This document shows positions 1-7,686 of a stretch of DNA of 64,000 nt, piece after piece. The stretch comes from AC-32 sp963736055 (lineage in GTDB: Bacteria; Actinomycetota; Thermoleophilia; Gaiellales; Gaiellaceae): NCBI GenBank assembly GCA_963736055.1, contig CAVTNM010000009.1, positions 62,001 to 126,000 on the forward strand, in the 5' to 3' direction. Numbering within the stretch: position 1 is the stretch's first letter; every line of letters starts with the position of its first letter. The notes below the pieces were generated by a model that worked only from the letters and a program-made list of their open reading frames with translations, searched no databases and was not told where the DNA came from. The position numbers and the translations under genes are program-made.

Positions 1-989
1 TCCTCGTGGACCGCTTCCTGGAGAACGCGATCGAGATCGACGTCGACGCGCTCTGCGACGGCACCGCGAGCTACATCGGCGCCGTCATGCAGCACGTCGA
101 AGAGGCCGGGGTGCACTCCGGCGACTCGAGTTGCGTGCTCCCGCCGCCGTCGCTGACGCGCTCCGAGCGCAGGCAGGTGATGCACGCAGTGCGCCGGCTC
201 GGGCCCGCCCTCGGCGTGGTCGGACTGCTGAACGTCCAGCTCGCGCTCGCGGACGGCGAGCTCTACGTGCTGGAGGCCAACCCGCGGGCGTCCCGCACCG
301 TGCCGTTCGCCAGCAAGGCGACCGGCGTGAATCTGGTGCAGGCAGCGTGTCGTCTCGCTGCGGGAGCCACGATCGCCGACCTCGACACGACCCACGCGCC
401 CGCATCCGGCCAGGTCTCCGTCAAGGCCGCTGTGCTGCCCTTCGCGCGCTTCCCGGGAGCCGACCCGGTGCTCGGCCCGGAGATGCGCTCGACCGGAGAG
501 GTGATGGCGAGCGCAGGCGACCTGCCGACCGCGTTCGCCAAGGCCGAGCGCGCGGCCGGCCGGAGGCTGCCCTCCGGCGGGACGGCCTTCCTCTCCGTTC
601 GCGACGAGGACAAGGAGGTCGTCGTGCCCGTGGCCCAGGCGCTCTCCGGCCTGGGCTTCCGCCTGCTCGCAACCGGCGGGACGGCCCGCACCCTCGCGGC
701 CTCCGGCCTCGCGGTCGAGTACGTGCGCAAGGTGACCGAGGAGGGCGAGGGCTCGACCGTCGTCGACCTGATCCGCCGCGGGCGCTGCGACCTGGTCGTC
801 AACACGCCCCAGGGCTCGGGCGCACGCACCGACGGGTACCTCATCCGCGAGGCTGCGCTCGTCGCACGGGTGCCGTGCATCACGACCATCTCCGGCGCGG
901 CGGCGGCGGTCGAGGCGATCGCGCATGCCCGCGACGAGATCGCCGTCAGCCTGCAGGAACGGATCGATGCTCAGGCGCGAAGCGCGTAG
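1..989 (+). CDS. carB: Carbamoyl-phosphate synthase large subunit, C-terminal part (5' end outside window)
   Basis: This is the last ~328 residues of the large subunit, which makes carbamoyl phosphate from ammonia, bicarbonate and two ATP for pyrimidine and arginine synthesis. The window opens inside the second ATP-grasp domain: DRFLENAIEIDVDALCDG near the start and EANPRASRTVPFASKATG at about residues 95-112 are typical of it. From about residue 190 an MGS-like allosteric domain follows (LSVRDEDKE, ATGGTARTLAASG, VVNTPQGSG). The reading frame is already open at base 3, so the gene continues upstream. The stop overlaps the pyrK start by 23 bp, which implies a pyrimidine operon with translational coupling. 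Confidence 0.96.
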   Translation, partial: LVDRFLENAIEIDVDALCDGTASYIGAVMQHVEEAGVHSGDSSCVLPPPSLTRSERRQVMHAVRRLGPALGVVGLLNVQLALADGELYVLEANPRASRTVPFASKATGVNLVQAACRLAAGATIADLDTTHAPASGQVSVKAAVLPFARFPGADPVLGPEMRSTGEVMASAGDLPTAFAKAERAAGRRLPSGGTAFLSVRDEDKEVVVPVAQALSGLGFRLLATGGTARTLAASGLAVEYVRKVTEEGEGSTVVDLIRRGRCDLVVNTPQGSGARTDGYLIREAALVARVPCITTISGAAAAVEAIAHARDEIAVSLQERIDAQARSA

Positions 990-1629
990 GGTCGTCGGCG
1001 CGGAGAGCGTCGGGCCGTACACGCTCCTGCGCGTGGAGCGGGGGGGCCTCGACCCCGGGACCCCGGGCCGCTTCTTCATGCTCGAGGCACCGGGCCGGCT
1101 ACTCCCGCGCCCGATGAGCGTCTGCCTCGCCCCGACCGGTGAGCTCGCCTTCCTGATCGACCCGATCGGGCCGGGCACCAGAGCTCTCTGCGAGCTTTCG
1201 CGCGGCGATCTCCTCGGGATCCTCGGGCCGCTCGGCAACGGCTACCGCCTCGACGTCTCGCGCCCGCTGCTGGTCGGCGGCGGGATCGGCGTCGCTCCGC
1301 TGCCGTACCTCGCCGACGCGCTCGGCGGGCCGCCGGCCGTGCTCGGCTTCCGCTCCGCCTGGCATGCGGAGGCGGCCGCGCTCCTGCCGGGCGCGGAGGT
1401 GGTGCTCGAACCGACGTACGTGACCGAGGCGCTGCCGGCAGGGCACGACGTGCTGGCCTGCGGTCCGGAGCCGATGCTGGAGGCCGTCCGCAGGCTGGCG
1501 CCGCGCGCGCAGCTTGCCTGGGAGGCGCCGATGGCCTGCGGCTACGGCGCGTGTTACGGCTGCGCGGTGGAGATCGACGGCGAGCTCAAGCGACTCTGCG
1601 TCGAAGGGCCGGTCCTTGCGGCTGCTTAA
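967..1629 (+). CDS. pyrK: Dihydroorotate dehydrogenase B electron-transfer subunit
   Basis: This 220-residue FAD/[2Fe-2S] protein passes electrons from PyrD to NAD+. An FAD-binding motif RPMSVC lies in the N-terminal third, and a glycine-rich pyridine-nucleotide segment GGGIGVAPLPYLADAL in the middle. The C-terminal cysteine cluster (CGYGACYGC, then a cysteine in KRLCVEG) matches the PyrK 2Fe-2S ligand pattern. I chose the ATG at 967 because the protein from there starts like PyrK (MLRREARRVVGAE). A longer frame from 925 would lie wholly inside carB. The gene overlaps carB by 23 bp and pyrD by 14 bp. Its presence shows the neighbouring PyrD is the NAD-dependent class 1B form. Confidence 0.93.
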   Translation: MLRREARRVVGAESVGPYTLLRVERGGLDPGTPGRFFMLEAPGRLLPRPMSVCLAPTGELAFLIDPIGPGTRALCELSRGDLLGILGPLGNGYRLDVSRPLLVGGGIGVAPLPYLADALGGPPAVLGFRSAWHAEAAALLPGAEVVLEPTYVTEALPAGHDVLACGPEPMLEAVRRLAPRAQLAWEAPMACGYGACYGCAVEIDGELKRLCVEGPVLAAA

Positions 1630-2533
1630 CGCGAGCGGTTGCCTCGACGCGTTGACCGCGCCCGCTGCCGCGCGCGAGCTCGACGCCTACGTGACGAAGA
1701 GCGTCACGCCGTTCCCGCGAGAGGGCAACCCTCCGGCCCGGATCGCCGAGACCGAGGTCGGAATGCTCAACTCGATCGGTCTGGCCAACCCGGGCATCGA
1801 GGCGTTCCTGGCCGATTACCTGCCGCGGCTCGCCGAGCTCGGAGTCCCTGTCTGGGTCTCGGTCGGCGGCTTCGCGGTGGGCGACTACGCGACGGTGACC
1901 GAGCGCCTCGACGCACGGCCGGAGGTCGTCGCTGTGGAGCTCAACCTGTCCTGCCCCAACGTGGACGAGGTTCCCGAGAACGTGGGGGAAGTGGTGGGAG
2001 CGGTACGGCGGGTGACCGGCAAGCCGCTCTACGCGAAGCTCTCGCCCGCCGTACCAGATGTGGCCGCCACGGCGCAGGCCGCTGAGGCGGCGGGCGCCGA
2101 CGGGCTCAGCCTCGTCAACACGATCCGCGGCCTCGCGCTGGACGAGCGCACGCTTGCGCCCATCCTGGCCAGAGCCTCCGGCGGCCTCTCCGGACCGGCC
2201 CTCAGGCCGATCGCCCTCGCTGCCGTCTACGCGTGCCGTCGTGCGACCGCTCTGCCCATCGTCGGGATGGGCGGAGTGGCCAGCGGGAGGCATGTCCTCG
2301 AGCTCCTCGCGGCCGGCGCGAACGACGTCGCGATCGGCACCGCGATGTTCTCCGACCCCGGCGCTGCGAGCCGCATCCGCTCCGAGCTGGCGGCCGAGCT
2401 GGCGGCTCTGGGTGTCGCCACTCCTGACAACGTAAGCGGAGCCGCGCACGAGCCCGGAGGCGCAACCCTCGACCGCGAGTCGAGAGTTGAACCCACAAAA
2501 TACCTGCATACCGGCGCAAATATGGTGGGTTGA
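1616..2533 (+). CDS. pyrD: Dihydroorotate dehydrogenase, class 1B catalytic subunit
   Basis: A 305-residue FMN enzyme that oxidises dihydroorotate to orotate. ELNLSCPNV carries the conserved active-site cysteine of class 1 enzymes. PLYAKLSP, LSLVNTIRG and the C-terminal PIVGMGGVASGRHVLELLAAGA phosphate-binding region are all present. The TTG at 1616 (MRLLNASGCLDA) is preferred: it overlaps pyrK by 14 bp and a GAAGGG Shine-Dalgarno-like sequence lies about 9 nt upstream. Earlier starts would lie deep inside pyrK in another frame. It works with PyrK as a heterotetramer. The last bases of the gene double as the -35 box of the mihF promoter. Confidence 0.94.
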   Translation: MRLLNASGCLDALTAPAAARELDAYVTKSVTPFPREGNPPARIAETEVGMLNSIGLANPGIEAFLADYLPRLAELGVPVWVSVGGFAVGDYATVTERLDARPEVVAVELNLSCPNVDEVPENVGEVVGAVRRVTGKPLYAKLSPAVPDVAATAQAAEAAGADGLSLVNTIRGLALDERTLAPILARASGGLSGPALRPIALAAVYACRRATALPIVGMGGVASGRHVLELLAAGANDVAIGTAMFSDPGAASRIRSELAAELAALGVATPDNVSGAAHEPGGATLDRESRVEPTKYLHTGANMVG

Positions 2534-2557
2534 CCGACGCTCCGAGCTTGTTAGTAT
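2530..2557 (+). promoter_or_regulatory. mihF promoter overlapping the pyrD stop
   Basis: TTGACC (2530-2535) and TAGTAT (2552-2557) are separated by 16 bp, close to the sigma-70 consensus. The -10 box ends 8 nt before the GTG at 2566, so transcription would begin at or next to the start codon and give a leaderless mRNA. No Shine-Dalgarno is visible before 2566. This is seen in sequence; promoter activity is inferred. Confidence 0.7.
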
Positions 2558-2565
2558 CCTCCGCC

Positions 2566-2895
2566 GTGGCCGCCCTCAAGACTCAGGCGCAGGCGCCGCT
2601 CCGTTCCCTCGACCAGCGGATGGAAGCTCTCAAGCGGGCGAACGACATCCGCGTGCGGCGTGCGCAGCTCAAGAAGGACCTCAAGTCGGGGGCAGCCCGG
2701 ATCGAGCAGATCCTGAGCAACCCGCCGGAGTACGTCTCGACCGCGAAGGTGTTCGACATGCTGATGGCCGTCCCGAAGTTCGGCCGCGTCAAGGCCGCGC
2801 GGTTCCTGAACCAGTGCCGGATCAGCCAGTCGAAGACCGTGGGCGGCCTCTCCGACCGCCAGCGGGCGGAGCTCATTGGGCTCTTCCACCGCTGA
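2566..2895 (+). CDS. mihF: Actinobacterial integration host factor (mIHF-type nucleoid protein)
   Basis: A 109-residue basic helical protein matching actinobacterial mIHF, a DNA-bending nucleoid protein unrelated to enterobacterial IHF. The family signature is clear: RMEALKRANDIRVRRAQLKKDLKSG, then an H2TH-like DNA-binding part with MAVPKFGRVKAARFLNQCRI and GGLSDRQRAELIGLF. The order mihF-gmk-rpoZ is typical of Actinobacteria. I chose the GTG at 2566 because the promoter lies 8 nt before it and the family is normally ~105 residues. A TTG at 2530 would overlap the promoter and add 12 unrelated residues. Confidence 0.9.
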   Translation: MAALKTQAQAPLRSLDQRMEALKRANDIRVRRAQLKKDLKSGAARIEQILSNPPEYVSTAKVFDMLMAVPKFGRVKAARFLNQCRISQSKTVGGLSDRQRAELIGLFHR

Positions 2896-2973
2896 TCGGC
2901 GTCCCTCTCAGGCTGAAGCCTTGTGTCCTCGGGCCGCGCTATGCGGCGCGTGGACTGCGTCCTCGGTCGCACC

Positions 2974-2990
2974 CGTATCCTCCGGATACG
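2974..2990. other. 7-bp inverted repeat upstream of gmk
   Basis: CGTATCC, a 3-nt spacer and GGATACG form a perfect inverted repeat in the 138-bp gap between mihF and gmk. No T-tract follows, so it is not an obvious terminator. It could be an operator or an RNA hairpin in the gmk leader. The rest of the gap shows no gene. Confidence 0.4.
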
Positions 2991-3033
2991 AGCGCTCCCT
3001 GCGTCCTTGCCACGCACCACCTATCGCGCCCCG

Positions 3034-3663
3034 ATGACGAAGCATCAGCCTGAGATGACCGCTAGGCCCGTCTTCGTCATCACCGGCACCTCCGGCGAGG
3101 GGAAGAGCACTCTGGCCAGAGCCCTTGCACAACGCGTGCCCGAGCTCGAGCTGGCGGTCTCGGCGACGACGAGGCCCCGGCGCCCGGGCGAGGAGGACGC
3201 GCGCGACTACTACTTCCTGAGCGAGGAGGAGTTCGGCCGCAGGCTCGAGGACGGCGAGTTCCTGGAGTGGGTGGAGCTGCCGTGGGGGGAGGGCTACCGG
3301 TCGGGGACGCTCTGGTCGGAGCTCGACCGGATCGCGGCGCGCGGGCACTCGCCGCTGCTCGAGATCGAGACAGGCGGAGCGCTCCGCGTGCGCGACCGGG
3401 TTCCGGCCGCGGTGACCATCTTCGTCACCGCTCCGAGCTCGGAGGAGCTCGAGCGCCGGCTGCGCCTTCGGGCGACCGAAAGCGAGGGCGAGATCGAGGA
3501 GCGGCTGGACGTCGCCCAGAGCCAGCTGGCCCTCGAGCCGGAGTTCAAGCACAAGATCGTGAACGACGACCTCGACCGGGCGCTCGAGGAGCTCGAAGGA
3601 ATTGTCCGCGCGGAGTTGCGGGCGGCAGGTACGATGCCCGCGCATGATCCATCCCCGCATTGA
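3034..3663 (+). CDS. gmk: Guanylate kinase (atypical P-loop and GMP site)
   Basis: A 209-residue P-loop kinase that phosphorylates GMP to GDP. The fold signature is present: FVITGTSGEGKSTLARAL, SATTRPRRPGEEDARDYYFLS, and RLRLRATESEGEIEERL near the C-terminus. Position between mihF and rpoZ also argues for gmk. Some GMP-site segments differ from the textbook enzyme: the usual HGNYYGT region reads WGEGYRSGT and the usual EIDVQGA reads EIETGGA. ATGs at 3034 and 3055 are both plausible; I used the first. It overlaps rpoZ by 20 bp, so co-translation is likely. Confidence 0.85.
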   Translation: MTKHQPEMTARPVFVITGTSGEGKSTLARALAQRVPELELAVSATTRPRRPGEEDARDYYFLSEEEFGRRLEDGEFLEWVELPWGEGYRSGTLWSELDRIAARGHSPLLEIETGGALRVRDRVPAAVTIFVTAPSSEELERRLRLRATESEGEIEERLDVAQSQLALEPEFKHKIVNDDLDRALEELEGIVRAELRAAGTMPAHDPSPH

Positions 3664-3874
3664 CGAGCTGCTCGACAACGTCGACTCGCGCTACGCGCTG
3701 GTGATCGTCGCCGCGAAGCGCGCCCGGCAGATCAACAACTACCACCACCAGCTGGGCGAAGGCACCTTCGACCAGTTCCTGCCGCCGCTGGTCGAGTCGC
3801 GCTCGAAGAACTACTTGACGATGGCCCTCGAGGAAGTCTCCGAGGGCAAGATCAAGTACACGTACCCGAAGTAG
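3644..3874 (+). CDS. rpoZ: RNA polymerase omega subunit
   Basis: A 76-residue small subunit that chaperones beta-prime assembly. It begins MIHPRIDELLDNVDSRYALV, with the conserved AAKRARQIN motif at about residues 24-32, and ends with the actinobacterial-type segment EEVSEGKIKYTYP. I chose the ATG at 3644 because it matches the family N-terminus; an upstream alternative lies inside gmk. The start overlaps the gmk stop by 20 bp, a common linked arrangement. Confidence 0.95.
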   Translation: MIHPRIDELLDNVDSRYALVIVAAKRARQINNYHHQLGEGTFDQFLPPLVESRSKNYLTMALEEVSEGKIKYTYPK

Positions 3875-3919
3875 CCGCTCAGCGGCCCCCGTGGAGCGAG
3901 AGCCGCGGAGCGGGCAGTG

Positions 3920-4300
3920 CTACTTGACCTTGAAGTCCTGATGCATCTGCGACTCGTGGACCGAGCAGTAGGCTCGCCACGAGCCCTTCGTCAGCTTGAC
4001 CGTCATGGTCTTTGAGCCGGTGGATCCCACGCCGGTGATGTCCTTCTCGAAGTGCCCGGCGCCCTTCTCCTTCTCCAGTTTGAAGTTGTGGAACGACGAC
4101 TTGTCGCTGACCACGAACTTGTACTTGCCGGCCTTGAGCGACTTCACCTTCTTGCCGTTCATCTTCAGCGAGATCGTGTAGCCGGGGCCGACGGTTCCTT
4201 TCAACGTCGGTGTCTTGGTGGTGTGGCTCAGCGCGGCGCCGGTGACGGCGAGCGCCGCGAGGATCATCGTTACGAGGGCTGCGGCGGCTTTCTTCCCCAT
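3920..4300 (-). CDS. Secreted plastocyanin-like (cupredoxin) protein
   Basis: This 126-residue protein has a signal peptide (MGKKAAAALVTMILAALAVTGAA) followed by a small beta-sandwich. The spacing of SFHNF, YCSVHESQM near the C-terminus gives His, Cys, His and Met in the order of a type-1 copper site, so it may bind copper and shuttle electrons outside the membrane. A clear Shine-Dalgarno (AAAGGAG) precedes the ATG at 4300. It stands alone on the minus strand between rpoZ and coaBC. Copper binding is inferred from the ligand pattern only. Confidence 0.8.
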   Translation of the reverse strand: MGKKAAAALVTMILAALAVTGAALSHTTKTPTLKGTVGPGYTISLKMNGKKVKSLKAGKYKFVVSDKSSFHNFKLEKEKGAGHFEKDITGVGSTGSKTMTVKLTKGSWRAYCSVHESQMHQDFKVK

Positions 4301-4365
4301 CGGTCTCCTTTCGTCGATGTGGGGAGTTACGGGGCCTCCTGCGAGCCGGTTTGGGCGCAGGCGGG

Positions 4366-4371
4366 CACAAT
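4366..4371 (+). promoter_or_regulatory. Candidate leaderless -10 box of coaBC
   Basis: CACAAT lies 6 nt before the GTG start at 4378, the spacing seen for other leaderless promoters here. It lacks the first T of TANNNT and no -35 is evident, so support is weak. Confidence 0.35.
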
Positions 4372-4377
4372 GAGGCC

Positions 4378-5553
4378 GTGGCACGGGTAATTGTCGGTGT
4401 GAGCGGCGGAATCGCGGCCTACAAGGCCTGCGAGCTGGTGCGGCTGCTCGTGCAGGCGGGCCACGAGGTGACGCCGGTGCTCACGGCCGAGGCGGAGACC
4501 TTCGTGTCCGCGAAGACGTTCGAGGCGCTCGCCCGGCGAGAGATGCCGCGCGAGCTGTACCCCCACCTGATCGAGGCCGATCTGCTCGTCGTCGCGCCGC
4601 TCTCGGCGAACACGCTCGCGAAGCTCGCGCACGGCCTGGCCGACAGCGTGCTGACCCAGACCGCGCTCGCGTTCGACGGGCCGGTCGTGGCGGCGCCGGC
4701 GATGAACCCGCGCATGTGGTCGAGCCCTGCGACGCAGGCGAACGCCGAGACCCTGCGGGCCCGCGGCGTGGAGCTCGTCGGCCCGGACGAGGGCGAGACC
4801 GCAGAAGGCGAGCTCGGCGTGGGGCGGATGAGCGAGCCGCAGGCGATCTTCGATCGGGTCGGCTCGCTGCTCGCCAAGCGAGAGCAGCTGCGCGGCCGGC
4901 GGGTGCTGGTCACGGCCGGCGGGACGCGGGAGCCGCTCGACGCGGTCCGCTTCCTCGGCAACCGCTCCTCGGGCCGCATGGGCACCGACCTGGCCGCCGA
5001 GGCGCGCCGCCGCGGAGCCGAGGTGACCCTCGTCGCCTCGAACCTCTCGGTGCCCGCGCCCGTAGGAGTGGACGTGGTGGAGGCGCCGACCGCCGAGGAC
5101 GTGGCCCGCGAGACCCTCGCGCGCGGCGACGCGGACGTGGTCGTGATGGCGGCCGCGGTGGCGGACTACAGGCCGTCCGAGCCGAGCGAGGAGAAGCGCT
5201 CCAAGGACGGCGGCTCCTGGACGGTCACGCTTGAGCCGACGACCGACGTGCTCCTCGAGCTCGGGGAACGCAGGACGAACGGCCAGCTCCTCGTCGGCTT
5301 CGCGGCCGACCGCGGCGAGCGCGGCCTGGAGCGCGCGCGCGAGAAGCTGGCCAACAAGCACGTCGACCTGATCGTCTTCAACGACGTGGCCCGCGACGAC
5401 GTCGGCTTCGACGCGCCGGACAACGAGGTTGTCCTGGTCGATGCCGAGGGCGAGCGCAGGATCGAGAAGGCGCCGAAGGAGCGGATTGCGGCGGCTATCC
5501 TCGACGAGGTCGCACTGCGTCTGGAGGAGGCGGATGGACGAAGCGGTCGGTAG
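4378..5553 (+). CDS. coaBC: Bifunctional phosphopantothenoylcysteine synthetase/decarboxylase
   Basis: This 391-residue enzyme joins cysteine to 4'-phosphopantothenate and decarboxylates the product, two steps of coenzyme A synthesis. The N-terminal flavoprotein CoaC half shows GVSGGIAAYKACELVRLL, ANTLAKLAHGLADS and PAMNPRMW. The CoaB half begins near residue 175 with GGTREPLDAVRFLGNRSSGRMG and continues through AAVADYRP and LVGFAA. The flap between them reads ELGVGRMSEP. The GTG at 4378 places the protein start at MARVIVGVSGG. The 3' end overlaps moxR by 20 bp. Confidence 0.95.
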   Translation: MARVIVGVSGGIAAYKACELVRLLVQAGHEVTPVLTAEAETFVSAKTFEALARREMPRELYPHLIEADLLVVAPLSANTLAKLAHGLADSVLTQTALAFDGPVVAAPAMNPRMWSSPATQANAETLRARGVELVGPDEGETAEGELGVGRMSEPQAIFDRVGSLLAKREQLRGRRVLVTAGGTREPLDAVRFLGNRSSGRMGTDLAAEARRRGAEVTLVASNLSVPAPVGVDVVEAPTAEDVARETLARGDADVVVMAAAVADYRPSEPSEEKRSKDGGSWTVTLEPTTDVLLELGERRTNGQLLVGFAADRGERGLERAREKLANKHVDLIVFNDVARDDVGFDAPDNEVVLVDAEGERRIEKAPKERIAAAILDEVALRLEEADGRSGR

Positions 5554-6499
5554 GGAGCGCGTCGACACCCAGGCTGCCGATGCGGTCCAGCGCATCGTCG
5601 ACAACCTCGCCGTGGTCGTGCACGCGCCCGAGGAGACCCTGCGGCTCGTCGTTCTCTGTCTCGTCGCGGAGGGCCACCTGATCATCGAGGACTTCCCGGG
5701 AGTGGGGAAGACGATGCTGGCGAAGGCCCTGGCGCGCTCGATGGACTGCTCCTTCTCGCGCCTTCAGTTCACCCCGGACCTGCTGCCGTCGGACGTGACC
5801 GGCGTGAACGTGTTCAACCAGAAGACGAACGAGTTCGAGTTCCGGCCCGGCCCGGTGTTCGCGAACCTCCTCCTCGTCGACGAGATCAACCGCGCCTCGC
5901 CGAAGACGCAGGCGGCGCTGCTCGAGTGCATGCAGGAGGATCAGGTCACCGTGGACGGCGTCAGCTACGAGCTGGCGGCGCCCTTCATGGTCGTCGCAAC
6001 GCAGAACCCGATCGAGTACGAAGGCACCTACCCGCTGCCCGAGGCTCAGCTCGACCGTTTCACGCTGCGGGTCGCGATCGGCTACCCGCCGCTGCCCGAC
6101 GAGGCGAGGATGCTCACCGAGCAGACGAGCGACCCGCCGCTCGAGTCGCTCCAGCCGGTCGCGAGCGCCGCCGACGTGCGCGGGCTCTCGGCCGCGGCCA
6201 CGGAGATCTTCGTCGAGGAGAGCCTCAACCGCTATGTGGTCGCGCTTCTGCGCCAGACCCGCTCTGACGCGCGGCTCTACCTCGGCGCGAGCCCGCGCGC
6301 GGGCATCGCGCTGCTACGGGTCGCGAAGGCGCGCGCGCTCGCAGACGGCCGCGGCTTCGTCTCGCCGGACGACGTCAAGGCGGTCGCCGAGCCCGTGCTT
6401 GCGCACCGCCTGATCGTCGCGCCGGAGGCGCGCTCGGCCGGCTTGACCGGCGGCGACCTGGTCCGCGAGACACTCGAGCACACCCCGGTCCCCGTATGA
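5534..6499 (+). CDS. MoxR-family AAA+ ATPase
   Basis: A 321-residue chaperone-type ATPase. Walker A is EDFPGVGKTMLAKAL at about residues 52-66, Walker B is LLLVDEINRASPKTQAALLE near 115, and the sensor segment ATQNPIEYEGTYPLPEAQLDRF is highly characteristic. MoxR proteins usually act with a DUF58 protein and often a transglutaminase, and both follow directly. The module is thought to mature or assemble membrane or secreted complexes; the client here is unknown. The start ATG overlaps coaBC by 20 bp and the stop overlaps the next gene by 4 bp (ATGA). Confidence 0.93.
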   Translation: MDEAVGRERVDTQAADAVQRIVDNLAVVVHAPEETLRLVVLCLVAEGHLIIEDFPGVGKTMLAKALARSMDCSFSRLQFTPDLLPSDVTGVNVFNQKTNEFEFRPGPVFANLLLVDEINRASPKTQAALLECMQEDQVTVDGVSYELAAPFMVVATQNPIEYEGTYPLPEAQLDRFTLRVAIGYPPLPDEARMLTEQTSDPPLESLQPVASAADVRGLSAAATEIFVEESLNRYVVALLRQTRSDARLYLGASPRAGIALLRVAKARALADGRGFVSPDDVKAVAEPVLAHRLIVAPEARSAGLTGGDLVRETLEHTPVPV

Positions 6500-7686
6500 C
6501 GCACCGGGGAAGGGTCGCGCTGGCACTCGGCGGCGCGACCTACCTCGCTGCGTGGGCGTTCGGATCGAAGGTGCTCTACCCGGTCGCGCTCGGGCTGGCG
6601 GCCGCGGTCCTGCTCGCCTGGCTCTGGACGCGCCTGGCGAACCGGCCGCTGGAGCTGCGGCGCCTGCTGCCCTCGGGCGAGCGGATCGAGGGCGACGACG
6701 TCAAGGTGCGGCTCGAGCTGCGGGGCGAGCGGCGGCTCGTGCCGGCGAAGTGGGTCGTCAGCGAGCGGATCGGCTCGCTCGGCGAGCGGGCGACGCCGCT
6801 CGCGGCGCATGGGCGGGCCTCGTACATGCTTCGCGGGCTGCCGCGAGGCCGCTACTCGTTTGAGCAGAGCCGTGCCGTGATCGAGGACCCGTTCGGGCTC
6901 GAGCGCGTCGAGCAGGAGCTCTCGGCGCCGGGTGCCCTCCTCGTCTACCCGCGCCTGGTCGACCTCGATCGGCTCTTCTCCGAGTCGGGCGTGCGCTCGC
7001 ACGACGGCCGCCGGCTGCTGCTGCAGCGGCCGGCGGGGTTCGACCTGCACAGCGTGCGGGAGCACGAGCAGGGCGAGTCGCTCCGCAAGGTGCACTGGCG
7101 CTCGACCGCCAAGCGCGGGCAGCTGATGGTGAAGGAGCTCGAGGACTCGCCGCGCGACGAGGTCGCCGTCGTGCTCGACGCGGACCCGGCAGCGGTCGTC
7201 GGCGAGAGCTTCGACGTCCAGGTGCGCGCCGCCGGGTCGATTCTCCTCGCCCACTCCAGGCGCGGCCGGCGCGCCGTGCTGGTCATCAACTCGGGCCGCC
7301 GCGAGCTACAGCGGGTGCACTCGGGCGAGGCCGACTGGAGGCAGGCGCTCGACCTGCTCGCCGCCGCCGAGCCGGGGGAGGGGCCGCCGCTTGCCGCCGT
7401 GCTCGCCGACGAGGGTCACGTGGCGGGGCGGGCGTCGGAGCTCGCGGTCGTGACGGCGTCCCTGGTGCCGCGGCTGGTCGAGCGGCTCGTCGAGCGCTCG
7501 CTCGCGAGCCGCAGCGTCTCGCTCGTCCTGGTGGATACCGCCAGCTTCGCCGGATCGCCGCGCGAGCGGATCCCGGAGCTGCTGCGGCTGCGCGCCGCCG
7601 GCGTGGCCGCGGTCGTCGTGCGGGACGGCGACGACCTCGCCGAACGGCTGGGCGCGACGGAGGTGCGGGTGGCGGCACGTGCTTAG
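6496..7686 (+). CDS. DUF58-domain membrane protein
   Basis: A 396-residue protein with two adjacent hydrophobic helices at about residues 10-48, then a beta-rich region and the DUF58 signature VREHEQGESLRKVHWRSTA continuing to LMVKELED at about residues 190-217. The C-terminal half resembles the vWA-like fold of the family. DUF58 proteins pair with MoxR ATPases; here they share a 4-bp overlap. The 3' end overlaps the transglutaminase gene by 8 bp, so the three form one translation unit. Confidence 0.9.
   Translation: MTHRGRVALALGGATYLAAWAFGSKVLYPVALGLAAAVLLAWLWTRLANRPLELRRLLPSGERIEGDDVKVRLELRGERRLVPAKWVVSERIGSLGERATPLAAHGRASYMLRGLPRGRYSFEQSRAVIEDPFGLERVEQELSAPGALLVYPRLVDLDRLFSESGVRSHDGRRLLLQRPAGFDLHSVREHEQGESLRKVHWRSTAKRGQLMVKELEDSPRDEVAVVLDADPAAVVGESFDVQVRAAGSILLAHSRRGRRAVLVINSGRRELQRVHSGEADWRQALDLLAAAEPGEGPPLAAVLADEGHVAGRASELAVVTASLVPRLVERLVERSLASRSVSLVLVDTASFAGSPRERIPELLRLRAAGVAAVVVRDGDDLAERLGATEVRVAARA

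Noticed and set aside
4327..5685. A 452-codon minus-strand frame over coaBC
   Set aside because: Same explanation: antisense shadow of a conserved gene, no Shine-Dalgarno, no recognisable domain.
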